Numbered from the stretch's first letter, positions 1 to 9,041 are shown. The stretch is 22,221 nt of DNA from JBBQUN01 sp038212405 (GCA_038212405.1 JBBQUN010000050.1:1-22221), one strand, 5' to 3'. Numbers and translations are program-made. The notes: generated by a model not told the origin, from the letters alone.

Positions 1-1260
1 GCGCCAACCGATGTCGGAGCGGGCGAACAGCTCGGAGTCGTTGGTGACATCGTTGACCACGGTGTAGGCCTTTCGGAGGGCTTGATCGAGGTTGGCGCCA
101 ACGCCGACCACATTGAGGACTCGGCCGCCGAACGACACGAGGTCGCCGGATTCGTTGCGCCTGGTGCCGGCGTGAAGCACGCTCACGTCGGGTTGATCGA
201 CAGCGATGGTCTCCGGAATGGCGATGCCACTGACCGGACTGGCCGGATAGCCGGCCGCCGCGATCACGACGGTGGCAGCGACCGTGTCGGCGCGACGAGC
301 GAGCGGCGTCCACGACTCGCCGTTGGCAGCAGCGGCCATGACCTCGAGCACGTCGCCATCGAGGAGCGGGAGGAGCACTTGGGTCTCGGGATCGCCGAAC
401 CGGCAGTTGTATTCGACCAGTCGGGGCCCGTTGGGTGTCAGCATGATGCCGGCATAGATGACACCGACGTACGGTGTTCCTTCGGCCGCCATGCCCTGCG
501 ATGCTCGCACCAGGAACTGTTCGACCAGGTCGTCGACCAGCGCAGGGGCGACGCCCGGGACCGGGGCGAATGCGCCCATGCCACCGGTGTTGGGGCCGGT
601 GTCGCCGTCGCCGACTCGCTTGTGGTCTTGTGCGGTGAGGTTGCCGAGTGGATCGAGCTGTGTGGCACTGGAGATGCCGAAGAGCGACAGCTCCTCGCCC
701 TCCATACGTTCCTCGATGACGATGGCGGCACCGGCCTGGCCCATCGACGCGCCCGACAGCATCTCGATGATGGCGTGTTCGGTTTCGGCTCGCCCTTCGG
801 GAATGATCACGCCCTTGCCTGCGGCCAAACCGTCGGCTTTGACGACGACCGGACCGCCGATGACATCGAGATAGGCCAATGCCGGCTCAACCTCGGTGAA
901 ACGTTGAAAGGCCGGACCGGGAATGCCATGACGCCCGGCGAAGTCGCGGGCGAAGGCCTTCGAGCCTTCGAGCTGGGCCGCCAGTTTGCTGGGCCCGAAA
1001 CAGGCGAAGCCTGCGTTGGTCAGCGCGTCGGCGATACCGGCAACGAGTGGAACCTCGGGCCCAACGACCACGAGGTCGACGCCATGCTCGGAGCAGTGGG
1101 CGACGACGGCGTCATGGTCATTCACGTCGAGCGCCACGTTGTAGGCCTCGGTGCCAGGATTGCCCGGCGCCACCTGGAGTTCGCTCAACAACGCAGAGCC
1201 GACGATGGCGTTGGCCAACGCGTGTTCGCGACCACCGGAACCAATGAGCAGCACCCGCAT
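1..1260 (-). CDS. purD: Phosphoribosylamine-glycine ligase (GAR synthetase), 3' end cut by window
   Basis: PurD joins glycine to 5-phosphoribosylamine using ATP, the second step of de novo purine synthesis, in the cytosol. The minus strand reads open for 420 codons from ATG 1260 to the window edge. It begins MRVLLIGSGGREHALA, the typical N-terminal nucleotide-fold motif. Further on are the ATP-grasp motifs VKADGLAAGKGV, GGMGAFAPVP and NCRFGDPETQ. The last visible residues (SELFARSDIGWR) match the usual C-terminus, so only a few codons are missing; the family is about 420-430 residues. The ATG overlaps the purF stop by one base (TGATG), which implies translational coupling as the last visible gene of the operon. 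Identification is firm. A long plus-strand frame over the same bases is an antisense shadow. Confidence 0.97.
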   Translation of the reverse strand, partial: MRVLLIGSGGREHALANAIVGSALLSELQVAPGNPGTEAYNVALDVNDHDAVVAHCSEHGVDLVVVGPEVPLVAGIADALTNAGFACFGPSKLAAQLEGSKAFARDFAGRHGIPGPAFQRFTEVEPALAYLDVIGGPVVVKADGLAAGKGVIIPEGRAETEHAIIEMLSGASMGQAGAAIVIEERMEGEELSLFGISSATQLDPLGNLTAQDHKRVGDGDTGPNTGGMGAFAPVPGVAPALVDDLVEQFLVRASQGMAAEGTPYVGVIYAGIMLTPNGPRLVEYNCRFGDPETQVLLPLLDGDVLEVMAAAANGESWTPLARRADTVAATVVIAAAGYPASPVSGIAIPETIAVDQPDVSVLHAGTRRNESGDLVSFGGRVLNVVGVGANLDQALRKAYTVVNDVTNDSELFARSDIGWR

Positions 1261-2729
1261 CAGCCGAAGACTCCGTCGAAGCGAGCCTTGGAGTTGGCCA
1301 GCGAGAGCTGCACCGGGATCGGATATGAACCGGTGAAACAGGCGTTGCAGTAGCCGTCGTCTCGGCCCAAGGCCTTCATCATTCGTTCGACCGAGAGGAA
1401 TCCGAGGCTGTCGGCGCCGATGTGATCGCAGATTTCCGGCACGCCCAGTTGGTGTGCGATCAGTTCTTCGTAGGTGCCCATGTCGACGCCGAAGAAACAG
1501 GGGTGAGCGATCGGCGGGCAGGTGACCCGCATGTGCACCTCGGTCGCCCCGGCGTCTCGCACCAGCTTGATCAACGGGCCAGAAGTGGTGCCTCGAACGA
1601 TGGAGTCGTCGATCACGACCACGCGCTTGCCGCGAATGTTCTCTTCGAGGGTGTTGAACTTGAGGGCGACCCCCTGCTTGCGAAGCTCGTCGGTCGGCTC
1701 GATGAAGGTACGCCCGATGTAGCGGTTCTTCACGAAGCCTTCGTTGTAGGTGATGCCCGAGACAGCGGCATACCCAATGGCAGCAGGCATGGACGAGTCA
1801 GGCACCGGGATGACCACGTCGGCCTCGACCGGGTGTTCACGGGCGAGTTCCTCGCCAAGACGCTGGCGAGCCTGGTGCACGTTCATGCCATCCCAGAAGG
1901 CGTCGGGGCGAGAGAAATAGATGTGCTCGAACGTGCAGCGGGCCTGCTTCTCTTTCGCCGGCAGCGCATGGGTGGAGCGAGCCAGATCGCCTTGCAGCAC
2001 CACGACTTCACCGGGCTCGATCTCCCGGATGGCCTTGCAGCCAAGGGTTTCGAGCGCACCGGTCTCTGAGGCGATCGCGTGGCCGCCCGATGCGAGCTTG
2101 CCCATCGACAGCGGACGGAAGCCCCACGGGTCTCGGCACGCCACCACCTTGGTGCCGGCGATGACCACCAACGAGTAGGCGCCCTCCCACTGCGGCATCA
2201 CATTCACCAGGCGCTCTTCCCAGGTGACACCTTCCGATGCTGCGAGCATCATGGCGATGACTTCGGAATCCGACGACGACTGCAAGCCGGCGCCCCGTTC
2301 GAGCAGTTTCTGACGCAATTGATCGGTGTTGACGAGGTTGCCGTTGTGAGCAACCCCGAGCGGACCGTGCATGGTCTCGATCACATAGGGCTGGACGTTG
2401 CGATCGGAGTTGTTGCCGGTGGTCGAGTAACGAGTGTGGCCGATCGCCATGCCGCCGGTGAGCGGGCGAAGCACGTCGGCGTTGAAGACCTGATTGACCA
2501 GGCCCTGCCCCTTGTGCACCCGCACGGCCCGACCGTCGGCGACCGCGATACCTGCCGCTTCCTGACCCCGATGTTGCAGGGCATACAGACCAAAGAACGC
2601 TTGACGAGCGGCTTCGCTTCCTGAACTCGAAATACCGATCACCCCGCACTCTTCCTTGGGAATGTCATCGGCGTCGAAGTTGGCAGCAGCGTTGCTGCTC
2701 GACAGGTCGGGAAAGTGGGCGCTACTCAT
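1260..2729 (-). CDS. purF: Amidophosphoribosyltransferase (iron-sulfur, propeptide type)
   Basis: PurF commits PRPP to purine synthesis by replacing its pyrophosphate with ammonia taken from glutamine. The chosen ATG at 2729 gives 489 residues (MSSAHFPDLSSS...). The frame stays open further upstream, but that part lies inside purC and does not resemble PurF. Cys28 in EECGVIGI is the expected N-terminal nucleophile, so residues 1-27 are a probable cleaved propeptide. LQHRGQEAAGI and the glutaminase core follow, then the PRPP-binding loop VVVIDDSIVRGTTSG. Cysteines in ARCTFEH, HPCFFG and YCNACF match the four 4Fe-4S ligands of the Bacillus-type enzyme. The start overlaps the purK-purC stop by 8 bases (ATGAGTAG), and the stop overlaps purD. 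Feedback control by purine nucleotides is known for the family and is not visible here. Confidence 0.97.
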   Translation of the reverse strand: MSSAHFPDLSSSNAAANFDADDIPKEECGVIGISSSGSEAARQAFFGLYALQHRGQEAAGIAVADGRAVRVHKGQGLVNQVFNADVLRPLTGGMAIGHTRYSTTGNNSDRNVQPYVIETMHGPLGVAHNGNLVNTDQLRQKLLERGAGLQSSSDSEVIAMMLAASEGVTWEERLVNVMPQWEGAYSLVVIAGTKVVACRDPWGFRPLSMGKLASGGHAIASETGALETLGCKAIREIEPGEVVVLQGDLARSTHALPAKEKQARCTFEHIYFSRPDAFWDGMNVHQARQRLGEELAREHPVEADVVIPVPDSSMPAAIGYAAVSGITYNEGFVKNRYIGRTFIEPTDELRKQGVALKFNTLEENIRGKRVVVIDDSIVRGTTSGPLIKLVRDAGATEVHMRVTCPPIAHPCFFGVDMGTYEELIAHQLGVPEICDHIGADSLGFLSVERMMKALGRDDGYCNACFTGSYPIPVQLSLANSKARFDGVFG

Positions 2730-4779
2730 GGGATACGAGCTCCGAGAGGTTGGCAATGATCCGCTGTTCGGCAGGTTGGGACCCGGGCACGAACGTGCGA
2801 CCGGTGAGGCGTTCGTAGAGTTCGACGTACCGAGCCGATGTCTGTTCCCAGACGTCGGGGGGCAACTCGGGTGGCGGACCGTCTCCACCGTATCCAACTG
2901 CCTTGAGGGCGAGTCGGACGGGTTCTTTGTCGTAGCCGTCGGGTGCTTGTCCGCTCGCAAGTCGATCATCGAGCGTGGCCTTCGACCAATACCGCGACGA
3001 GTCAGGTGTATGCATCTCGTCGATCAGCAACAACTCGCCGTCAGGGGCCAGACCGAACTCGTATTTGGTGTCGGCGAGGACGAAACCCGCCGCATCGGCA
3101 ATGGCCGCTCCCCGGGCGAACAGCTCGAGCGCCACCTGTTGGATGCGTCGCCACAGCGCCGGTTCGACCAAACCCTGCTCGACGACCTGGGCGAGGGTGA
3201 TCGGCTCGTCGTGCTCACCGTCGGCTGCCTTGGTGGTTGGCGTGATGATCGGCTCGGGAAGCGGGCCGTGCGCAACGAGACCGTCGGGCAAGGTGTGGCC
3301 GTAGAGCACCCGTTCTCCCGCCAGGTACCTGGGGAGAATGGCGGTCGAGGTGGAGCCGGTGAGTCGGGCTCGAACGACCACTTCGACCGGAAGCGGCGTT
3401 GCATCGATGGCAACCAACGCGTTCGGATCGGGAATGGCGATGGCGTGGTTCGCAACGATGTCGGCCGTCTGCTCGAACCACCAGGCCGCAAGCTGGTTGA
3501 GCACCTGGCCCTTGTGGGGTACCAGCCCGATGACGCGATCGAATGCGCTGAGTCGGTCGGTGGTGACGAGCAGCCGGCGGGGTTCGCCACCTCGAAGCTG
3601 CCACGTCTCGCGGACTTTGCCGGAGCGGTGCCCGGGAAGGTCGAGGGTCAGGTCGGAGAGCACACCCACGCTGTTCAATTTGGCGACCTCATCATGCGGT
3701 TCGAGAGTTCGGGGTTCGAGAACTCCGATGGACGGCATGAGTTCGGTGACATGGCCCATCTTCCGCCCGGCCCGAACCTCGGTCTTGCCGTAGAGATGGA
3801 TGACCGTGTCAGGCTTGGTCAGCAGATCGGGCACGCCGTCGATGTCCTGCCCGATCAGGTTGGTCATCACCGCGTCGCGCAGCCGCCCGGTGCCACCGAG
3901 CGGTTGTCCCGTCACGGCCCGGATGTGCTGCTCGAACTGCGAGACTGCGCACGCCGCTTCGGTCCAGTGCCCAGAGTTGTGCACCCGGGGCGCGAACTCG
4001 TTGGCGATGACCGACCCGTCGGCGAGCACGAACAGTTCCAGCCCGAGCACACCGACATAGTCCAGCGCCGCCGCCAGCGATGCAGCTGCAGCTCGGGCCG
4101 CCTCGGCCGTGGTGGCAGCAACACGCGCCGGGACGGTCGAAGTGCGGAGGATGCCGTCACGATGCTCGTTGCGAACCGGGTCATAACAGCGGACTTCGCC
4201 GCCGGCCGACCGAACGGCAATGACCGAGAGCTCGCACTCGAAATCGATGAATCCCTCGGCAATCAGTGGCACGCTGCCGAGCTCGGCAAAGGCCGCCGAA
4301 TGATCGGTGCCCGGCTCGATTCGCCGCTGGCCTTTGCCGTCGTAGCCGAGGCGTCGGGTCTTGAGAATGGCCCGCCCGCCGAGATCGGCAACGGCGGCAT
4401 CGAGTTGGTTTTGGTTGTCGACGGAGCGGAAGGGTGCCGTGCCGATTCCCTGCTCGACGAGGAAGGTCTTTTCGATCAGTCGATCCTGAGCAGTGGCCAG
4501 TGCGCTGACATTCGGATGGACCGGTACTCGGCCATCGAGCGCATGGACCGCAGCCTCGGGCACGTTCTCGAACTCATAGGTCACCACATCGCAAGCGTCA
4601 GCGAGTTCGGCGAGGGCGGCCAGATCGTCGTAGTTCGCCGACAGGTGGAGGTTTGCGACTTGGGCTGCCGGGGCATTCGGGTCGGGGTCGAGGATCATCA
4701 CTTGGTGTCCAAGCTGGGCTGCGGCCATGGCCAACATGCGGCCAAGTTGCCCACCGCCCAGAATCCCGACGGTGCTCAC
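2722..4779 (-). CDS. purK-purC: Fused N5-CAIR synthetase (PurK) - SAICAR synthetase (PurC)
   Basis: One continuous 685-residue frame from GTG 4779 carries two purine enzymes. Residues 1 to about 365 are PurK, which carboxylates AIR with ATP and bicarbonate to N5-CAIR: GGGQLGRM at 8-15, KTRRLGYDGKGQ at 140-151, NEFAPRVHNSGHWT at 260-273 and GKTEVRAGRKMGH at 331-343. From about residue 375 to 685 it is PurC, which joins aspartate to CAIR: SGKVRETW near 386, LLVTTDRLSAFD near 403, ARLTGSTST, FVLADTKYEFG and LLIDEMHTPDSSRYW. The two halves are full length, joined by a short linker around 360-378 with no stop or clear internal start. PurE acts between these two reactions and is encoded immediately upstream with a GTGA overlap. 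The fusion itself is seen directly; any substrate channelling is inference. Confidence 0.95.
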   Translation of the reverse strand: MSTVGILGGGQLGRMLAMAAAQLGHQVMILDPDPNAPAAQVANLHLSANYDDLAALAELADACDVVTYEFENVPEAAVHALDGRVPVHPNVSALATAQDRLIEKTFLVEQGIGTAPFRSVDNQNQLDAAVADLGGRAILKTRRLGYDGKGQRRIEPGTDHSAAFAELGSVPLIAEGFIDFECELSVIAVRSAGGEVRCYDPVRNEHRDGILRTSTVPARVAATTAEAARAAAASLAAALDYVGVLGLELFVLADGSVIANEFAPRVHNSGHWTEAACAVSQFEQHIRAVTGQPLGGTGRLRDAVMTNLIGQDIDGVPDLLTKPDTVIHLYGKTEVRAGRKMGHVTELMPSIGVLEPRTLEPHDEVAKLNSVGVLSDLTLDLPGHRSGKVRETWQLRGGEPRRLLVTTDRLSAFDRVIGLVPHKGQVLNQLAAWWFEQTADIVANHAIAIPDPNALVAIDATPLPVEVVVRARLTGSTSTAILPRYLAGERVLYGHTLPDGLVAHGPLPEPIITPTTKAADGEHDEPITLAQVVEQGLVEPALWRRIQQVALELFARGAAIADAAGFVLADTKYEFGLAPDGELLLIDEMHTPDSSRYWSKATLDDRLASGQAPDGYDKEPVRLALKAVGYGGDGPPPELPPDVWEQTSARYVELYERLTGRTFVPGSQPAEQRIIANLSELVSHE

Positions 4780-5399
4780 GAGGCAGGTGAATCGTCGAGG
4801 AGACGGTCACCGACCGGAACGGCATCGCCCTGACCAGCATCGCCCTGACCAGCATCGCCCGGATCGACATCGCCCGGATCGACATCGACAGGAGTGCAGC
4901 CGACGGCCTCGCTCTGCTTGGCCCTCCACTCCTCGAGTCGGCCGGCGACATCGGGGTCGTGGAGAGCAAGGACTGCTCCGGCGAGCAGCGCGGCGTTGAC
5001 CGCACCAGCACGACCGATCGCCAGCGTGCCAACGGGAATGCCCGCTGGCATCTGCACGATCGACAGCAGCGAGTCCTGGCCGGAGAGCGCCTTGGATTCG
5101 ATCGGCACACCGAACACCGGCAGCGGCGTGAGGGCAGCAACCATGCCGGGCAGGTGCGCTGCTCCCCCGGCACCGGCGATGATCACGTGGAAGCCCTCGT
5201 CACGAGCACTGCGGGCGAAGTCGAACATGCGGTCGGGCGTGCGATGGGCCGAGATGATTCGGGCTTCGCAAGCGACACCGAGCGTGTCGAGGGTTTCGAT
5301 TGCGTTGCGCATGGTCGGCCAATCCGACTGGCTGCCCATGATGACCGCCACCCGAGGCTTGTCGCTGGTGGAAGACACCTGACTGATCGCGTTGGTCAC
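4776..5399 (-). CDS. purE: N5-carboxyaminoimidazole ribonucleotide mutase with repetitive acidic tail
   Basis: PurE converts N5-CAIR to CAIR by moving the carboxylate, linking PurK to PurC. The class I motifs are clear: AVIMGSQSDWPTM, ISAHRTPDRM and AGGAAHLPGMVAA, then LPVFGVPIESKALSGQDSLLSIVQMPAGIPVGTLAIG. GTG 5399 is chosen as the start, 11 bases after the purQ stop. An ATG at 5456 would overlap purQ by 46 bases and add an unrelated arginine-rich leader. With the GTG start the protein has 207 residues, longer than the usual 160-170. The excess is a C-terminal tail with pentapeptide repeats (VDPGD twice, AGQGD twice) encoded by 15-bp DNA repeats. The stop overlaps the purK-purC GTG by 4 bases. 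Enzyme identity is firm, the exact start less so. Confidence 0.95.
   Translation of the reverse strand: MTNAISQVSSTSDKPRVAVIMGSQSDWPTMRNAIETLDTLGVACEARIISAHRTPDRMFDFARSARDEGFHVIIAGAGGAAHLPGMVAALTPLPVFGVPIESKALSGQDSLLSIVQMPAGIPVGTLAIGRAGAVNAALLAGAVLALHDPDVAGRLEEWRAKQSEAVGCTPVDVDPGDVDPGDAGQGDAGQGDAVPVGDRLLDDSPAS
4823..4897. repeat. 15-bp tandem repeats inside the purE 3' end
   Basis: On the plus strand the unit CATCGCCCTGACCAG occurs at 4823 and 4838. The variant CATCGCCCGGATCGA occurs at 4853 and 4868, followed by a degenerate copy at 4883. The period is a multiple of three, so the reading frame of purE is kept and a pentapeptide repeat results. The two variants each being exactly duplicated suggests recent stepwise slippage. 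Confidence 0.9.
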
Positions 5400-5410
5400 A
5401 GAACGCAAAC

Positions 5411-6181
5411 CTACTGCTTGACCGCAGCCACGCCGGCGGCGAAGAGCGGAATGCATCGACCAGCAGCACTACCGGCCCGACCTCGTAACGGGTCATGGCG
5501 TTCGAGGAGGTGATCTTCGGGGTGCGGCATCAATCCAAGAACCAATCCCGAGGCGTCGCTGATGCCAGCAACGTCGCCCGCTGATCCATTCGGGTTCGTC
5601 GGGTACTCGGTATCGGCCGGCGTTCCGTCGGCCCTCGCATAGCGCAGCGCCACTCGACCTGCGGCTTCGAGACCAGCCAGATCGTCGGCAACGAATCGTC
5701 CTTCGCCATGGGCAACCGGGCAACGGAGCGGTTCGGCCAAATCGGCGGTCCATACCGAGTTGCTCGCCGGCTCGGGTCGGAGGGTGACCCAGCGGCACTC
5801 GAACAAGTGCGACTCGTTCTGCGTGAGCACCGCCTTGGCCTCGGCCCCTGGGAGGATGCCGGCGCTGACCAATGCCTGGAAGCCGTTGCAGATCCCGATG
5901 ATCGGCATCTCGCGCTCCACCGCCGCCGCCAGCTGATCGGCGAACCAACCGGCAAGGTCGAGTCCCAGCAATCGACCGGCGCCGAGGGCGTCGCCGTAGC
6001 TGAACCCGCCGGGAACGCCGAGCATCTGGAAGTCCGACAGGGACACCTCGCCAGAACGCAGCGCCGTCAGGGGCACCGAGGTGGCCTCGGCCCCAGCAGC
6101 CTCGAAGGCGAGCGCCAGATCGTGATCTCGGTTGGTACCGAGAGCAACGGGGATGAGCACACGAGGTTTGGTGGCGGTCAT
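5411..6181 (-). CDS. purQ: FGAM synthase glutaminase subunit
   Basis: PurQ is the class I glutamine amidotransferase that feeds ammonia to PurL for conversion of FGAR to FGAM. ATG 6181 gives 256 residues beginning MTATKPRVLIPVALGTNRDHD. Visible motifs are GVPGGFSYGD at about 55-64, the nucleophile Cys98 in IIGICNGFQAL, and the His220/Glu222 pair in MPHPEDH. The length fits the PurQ family, at the long end. The ATG overlaps the purSL stop by four bases (ATGA), so the two subunits of one complex are probably translated together. The frame is open well upstream, but that extension lies inside purSL in another frame and was not used. The stop (TAG at 5411) lies 11 bases before the preferred purE start. 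Confidence 0.96.
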   Translation of the reverse strand: MTATKPRVLIPVALGTNRDHDLALAFEAAGAEATSVPLTALRSGEVSLSDFQMLGVPGGFSYGDALGAGRLLGLDLAGWFADQLAAAVEREMPIIGICNGFQALVSAGILPGAEAKAVLTQNESHLFECRWVTLRPEPASNSVWTADLAEPLRCPVAHGEGRFVADDLAGLEAAGRVALRYARADGTPADTEYPTNPNGSAGDVAGISDASGLVLGLMPHPEDHLLERHDPLRGRAGSAAGRCIPLFAAGVAAVKQ

Positions 6182-9030
6182 CGCCGGCCTCCGCTCACGC
6201 CGGTAGTGGCACCGCCATGTTGTTCGTGCACGTAGGCCTGCTCGATGTCGGCGAGGGTCAAGCTCAAGTTTGCGATCGTGACCTGAGGCTCGTCGATGAC
6301 ACGGCCAACCAATCGGGCGGAGGCGACAAGTTCGGCGAACGCCACAGCATCGTCGGGGGCGACCTCGACCAGGTAGCGACCTGGGCCTTCGCCGAAGAGG
6401 ACTTCGGGCGACGCATCGCTCAACTCGTCGAGGGTGACGCCGAGCCGACCGGCAAAGGCCCACTCGGCAGCGGCAACGGCCAGCCCGCCCTCGGCCAGGT
6501 CGTGCGCGCTGCGGACCAGTCCGCCGGCGATGGCATCGGCCAGTGCGTGGTGGCGTTCGACGGCCGCTGGGTCGATGGCAGGCACCGCTCCACCGAAATC
6601 GGCGCCAAGGACCAGATCGAGGTGCGACCCACCAAGCGAGCCGGTCTCGGGACCGACAAGCCAGATCTGATCGCCGGCCTCGACCACGCCAGTGAGCGGT
6701 ACGACATCGAGATTGCGGACCAACCCCATGGCGGTGATGACGAGGGTCGGTGCGACCGGATCGGGCTCGCCACCCTCGGGCACATAGACGTTGTAGAGCG
6801 AGTCCTTACCAGAAACGAACGGGGCGCCGAAGGCGATGGCTGCGTCGTGGCAACCCTTGCAAGCAGCGACCAAACCGCCGAGCGTTGCCGGATCGGTCGG
6901 GTTGCCCCATCCGAAGTTGTCGAGCAACGACAGCTCGTTGGGGTCCGCGCCGGCAACGATGGCGTTGCGCACCGCTTCGTCGATGACCGACCAGGCCATG
7001 GCCTCGGGGTCGAGTCGGCCGAGCACCGCGTTGACGCCGATACCGAGCACCACACCCCTCGTGCCCGAGGTTCCCGGCGGCACCATGACCGTGCCGTCGC
7101 TCGGACCGTCACCCATCGGACCGCCATAGGGCCGCACGAGTGTTCCGCCCAAGACCTCGTGGTCATAGGTGCGAATCACCGACTCGTTGGACCGGATCGA
7201 CGGATGAGCGAGGAGCCCGAGCAAGAGGGCTCCCGGATCGGCATCAGCCGGGAGCGGTTGACGTTCGGGGCGGCTCGTGTCGACGGCGATGGCACGCATC
7301 GAGCGTTGCGGGCGACCGTCGTGCAAAAAGGCACATTCGATGTCGATGACCGGTGCGTCGCCGTCGACAACGACGAGACGACCTTCGCCGGTGAAGGTAC
7401 CGATCGTTGCCGCACCGACGCCCCAACGTTCGGCGAGAGCCAGGATCGGGGCAGGGTCGCTGGTGGCGACCACCATGCGCTCCTGCGCTTCGGAAAGCCA
7501 CACTTCCCATGGGGCCAGGCCGGGATACTTGCGAGGCACGTCGGCCAGGTCGACGCGGGCGCCGAGCACTTCAGCCATTTCGCCGACAGCCGACGACAGC
7601 CCACCGGCGCCGCAATCGGTGACCGCAGAGTAGAGGGCGGCATCTCGGGCGGCGACGATGAGGTCGATCAGTCCCTTCTCGACGATCGGGTCACCGATCT
7701 GCACCGATGAGCCAGCGACTGCTGCGGTCTCGATGCCCATGGTCTGCGACGAGAACGTGGCACCGCCGACACCGTCGCGACCAACGGCTCCGCCAAGGAC
7801 CACGATCGAGTCGCCGGCCTGAGCATTGGTGGGATTGGAGCCGTGGGGCAACAGTCCAAGACAGCCGGCAAACACCAGCGGGGTGGTGGTGTAGGACGGA
7901 TCGTGGACGATCGCACCCGCGATGTTCGGAACACCGATCTTGTTGCCGTAGTCGCCGACGCCGGCAATGACGCCGGCCCGGATGCGCTGTGGGTGCAACA
8001 CCCCGTCGGGCAGCGAGTCGGGGTCGGTGTCTTGCGGGCCGAAACACAAGATGTCGGTGACGGCGATCGGCTTGGCCGACACCCCAAGGATGTCTCGCAC
8101 CACGCCACCGACGCCGGTATTCGAGCCGCCGAATGGTTCGATGGCGGAGGGATGGTTGTGGGTCTCGGCTTTGATGGCGACGTCCCAGCCGTCCTCGAAG
8201 GCGACGATGCCTGCGTTGTCGACGAACGCCGAGCGGACCCACGGTGCATTGATGGTGTCGGTGGCCGAACGCAGGTAGGTCTTCATCAGCGAGTCGATGA
8301 CCTCGCCCGAGTCGAGGTGGATGAGACCTCGGAACGTCTTGTGGGCGCAGTGCTCGGACCAGGTCTGGGCCAGCGTTTCGATCTCGGCGTCGGTGGGATC
8401 ACGCTCGAGTGCAGTGAAATGATCACGAATGACGAGCATCTCTTCGGGATCGAGACCGAGCCGGCGCGCTCGGTTGACCTCGGCCAGACCGGCTTCGTCC
8501 AATCCTGTGATCACGACGGTGGCGGTGGTTGGCGCCGACGCTGACGGGTCGGTGAAAGCAGCAGGCAACGAATCGATTGCCCAGCGCTCGATCACGTCGT
8601 TGTGCAGGACACGGCGCGCCAGTTCGCCGATCTGGTCGTTGGAGAGGTCGGCATCGATGACCCAGCGATTGGCCATGGTTGCTGCTTCGACTGGCAGACC
8701 GAGTTCGTTGGCGCTTCGCAGCAGTTCGGCGCCCTCCCGATCGGTCACACCGGGCCGCAAACCGGTTTCGATCACGAGGTGGTGTTCGTCGCCCTCGATC
8801 TGGGCGATGTCGAGCGCGTGGCCGATCGTCGAGTCGATCACACACCACTGACCAACCGCGTCGACGAGGAGGCGATCGGCGAGCATCGCCAACTGGTCGT
8901 TGCTGAGATCGCCCCGAACGTGGGCGAGCGCGAAGCGTTGGATCCCACGAACCGGCAGATGGAAGAGGCGAGCACGAGCGAGCGGACTGTCGGCTCCATG
9001 ATCGACCACTCCGGGTCCGACCACGATCAC
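6178..9030 (-). CDS. purSL: FGAM synthase, PurS-like domains fused to PurL
   Basis: This is the synthetase that makes FGAM from FGAR, ATP and ammonia supplied by PurQ. With GTG 9030 as start it has 950 residues, against about 740-770 for a small PurL. The extra N-terminal part holds two PurS-like stretches: one from about residue 21 to 66 (RLFHLPVRGIQ to QWCVID) and one from about 84 to 153 (HHLVIETGLRPGVTD to ERWAID). The PurL core follows with TWSEHCAHKTFRG near 224-236, AETHNHPSAIEPFGGSNTGVGG, and GKDSLYNVY. No C-terminal glutaminase is present; PurQ is encoded next door. GTG 9030 is preferred because GAGGA lies 6 bases upstream; an in-frame GTG at 9111 lacks such a site and would add three ARGEQ repeats. 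It is the first gene of the operon. Confidence 0.93.
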   Translation of the reverse strand: MIVVGPGVVDHGADSPLARARLFHLPVRGIQRFALAHVRGDLSNDQLAMLADRLLVDAVGQWCVIDSTIGHALDIAQIEGDEHHLVIETGLRPGVTDREGAELLRSANELGLPVEAATMANRWVIDADLSNDQIGELARRVLHNDVIERWAIDSLPAAFTDPSASAPTTATVVITGLDEAGLAEVNRARRLGLDPEEMLVIRDHFTALERDPTDAEIETLAQTWSEHCAHKTFRGLIHLDSGEVIDSLMKTYLRSATDTINAPWVRSAFVDNAGIVAFEDGWDVAIKAETHNHPSAIEPFGGSNTGVGGVVRDILGVSAKPIAVTDILCFGPQDTDPDSLPDGVLHPQRIRAGVIAGVGDYGNKIGVPNIAGAIVHDPSYTTTPLVFAGCLGLLPHGSNPTNAQAGDSIVVLGGAVGRDGVGGATFSSQTMGIETAAVAGSSVQIGDPIVEKGLIDLIVAARDAALYSAVTDCGAGGLSSAVGEMAEVLGARVDLADVPRKYPGLAPWEVWLSEAQERMVVATSDPAPILALAERWGVGAATIGTFTGEGRLVVVDGDAPVIDIECAFLHDGRPQRSMRAIAVDTSRPERQPLPADADPGALLLGLLAHPSIRSNESVIRTYDHEVLGGTLVRPYGGPMGDGPSDGTVMVPPGTSGTRGVVLGIGVNAVLGRLDPEAMAWSVIDEAVRNAIVAGADPNELSLLDNFGWGNPTDPATLGGLVAACKGCHDAAIAFGAPFVSGKDSLYNVYVPEGGEPDPVAPTLVITAMGLVRNLDVVPLTGVVEAGDQIWLVGPETGSLGGSHLDLVLGADFGGAVPAIDPAAVERHHALADAIAGGLVRSAHDLAEGGLAVAAAEWAFAGRLGVTLDELSDASPEVLFGEGPGRYLVEVAPDDAVAFAELVASARLVGRVIDEPQVTIANLSLTLADIEQAYVHEQHGGATTGVSGGRR

Positions 9031-9036
9031 ATGCTG

Positions 9037-9041
9037 TCCTC
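9037..9041 (-). promoter_or_regulatory. Ribosome binding site deciding the purSL start
   Basis: The minus strand reads GAGGA, then six bases (CAGCAT), then GTG at 9030. The alternative GTG at 9111 has no purine-rich site before it. This favours the shorter protein and places the 15-bp repeats at 9056-9100 in the leader. Confidence 0.6.

Noticed and set aside
82..1353. Long open frame on the plus strand antisense to purD
   Set aside because: It is a GC-skewed shadow; the minus strand encodes clear PurD motifs across the same bases.
2656..4833. 725-codon plus-strand frame antisense to the purK-purC fusion
   Set aside because: No family resemblance and rich in Arg, Gly and Val as expected from the complement of a high-GC gene. 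The minus strand is unmistakably PurK and PurC.
5400..5456. Longer PurE starting at ATG 5456
   Set aside because: It would overlap purQ by 46 bases and add a leader unlike any PurE; GTG 5399 fits the operon spacing.
6182..6463. Upstream extension of purQ
   Set aside because: The extra residues lie inside purSL in another frame, are arginine-rich and do not match PurQ; ATG 6181 overlaps the purSL stop as expected for coupled genes.
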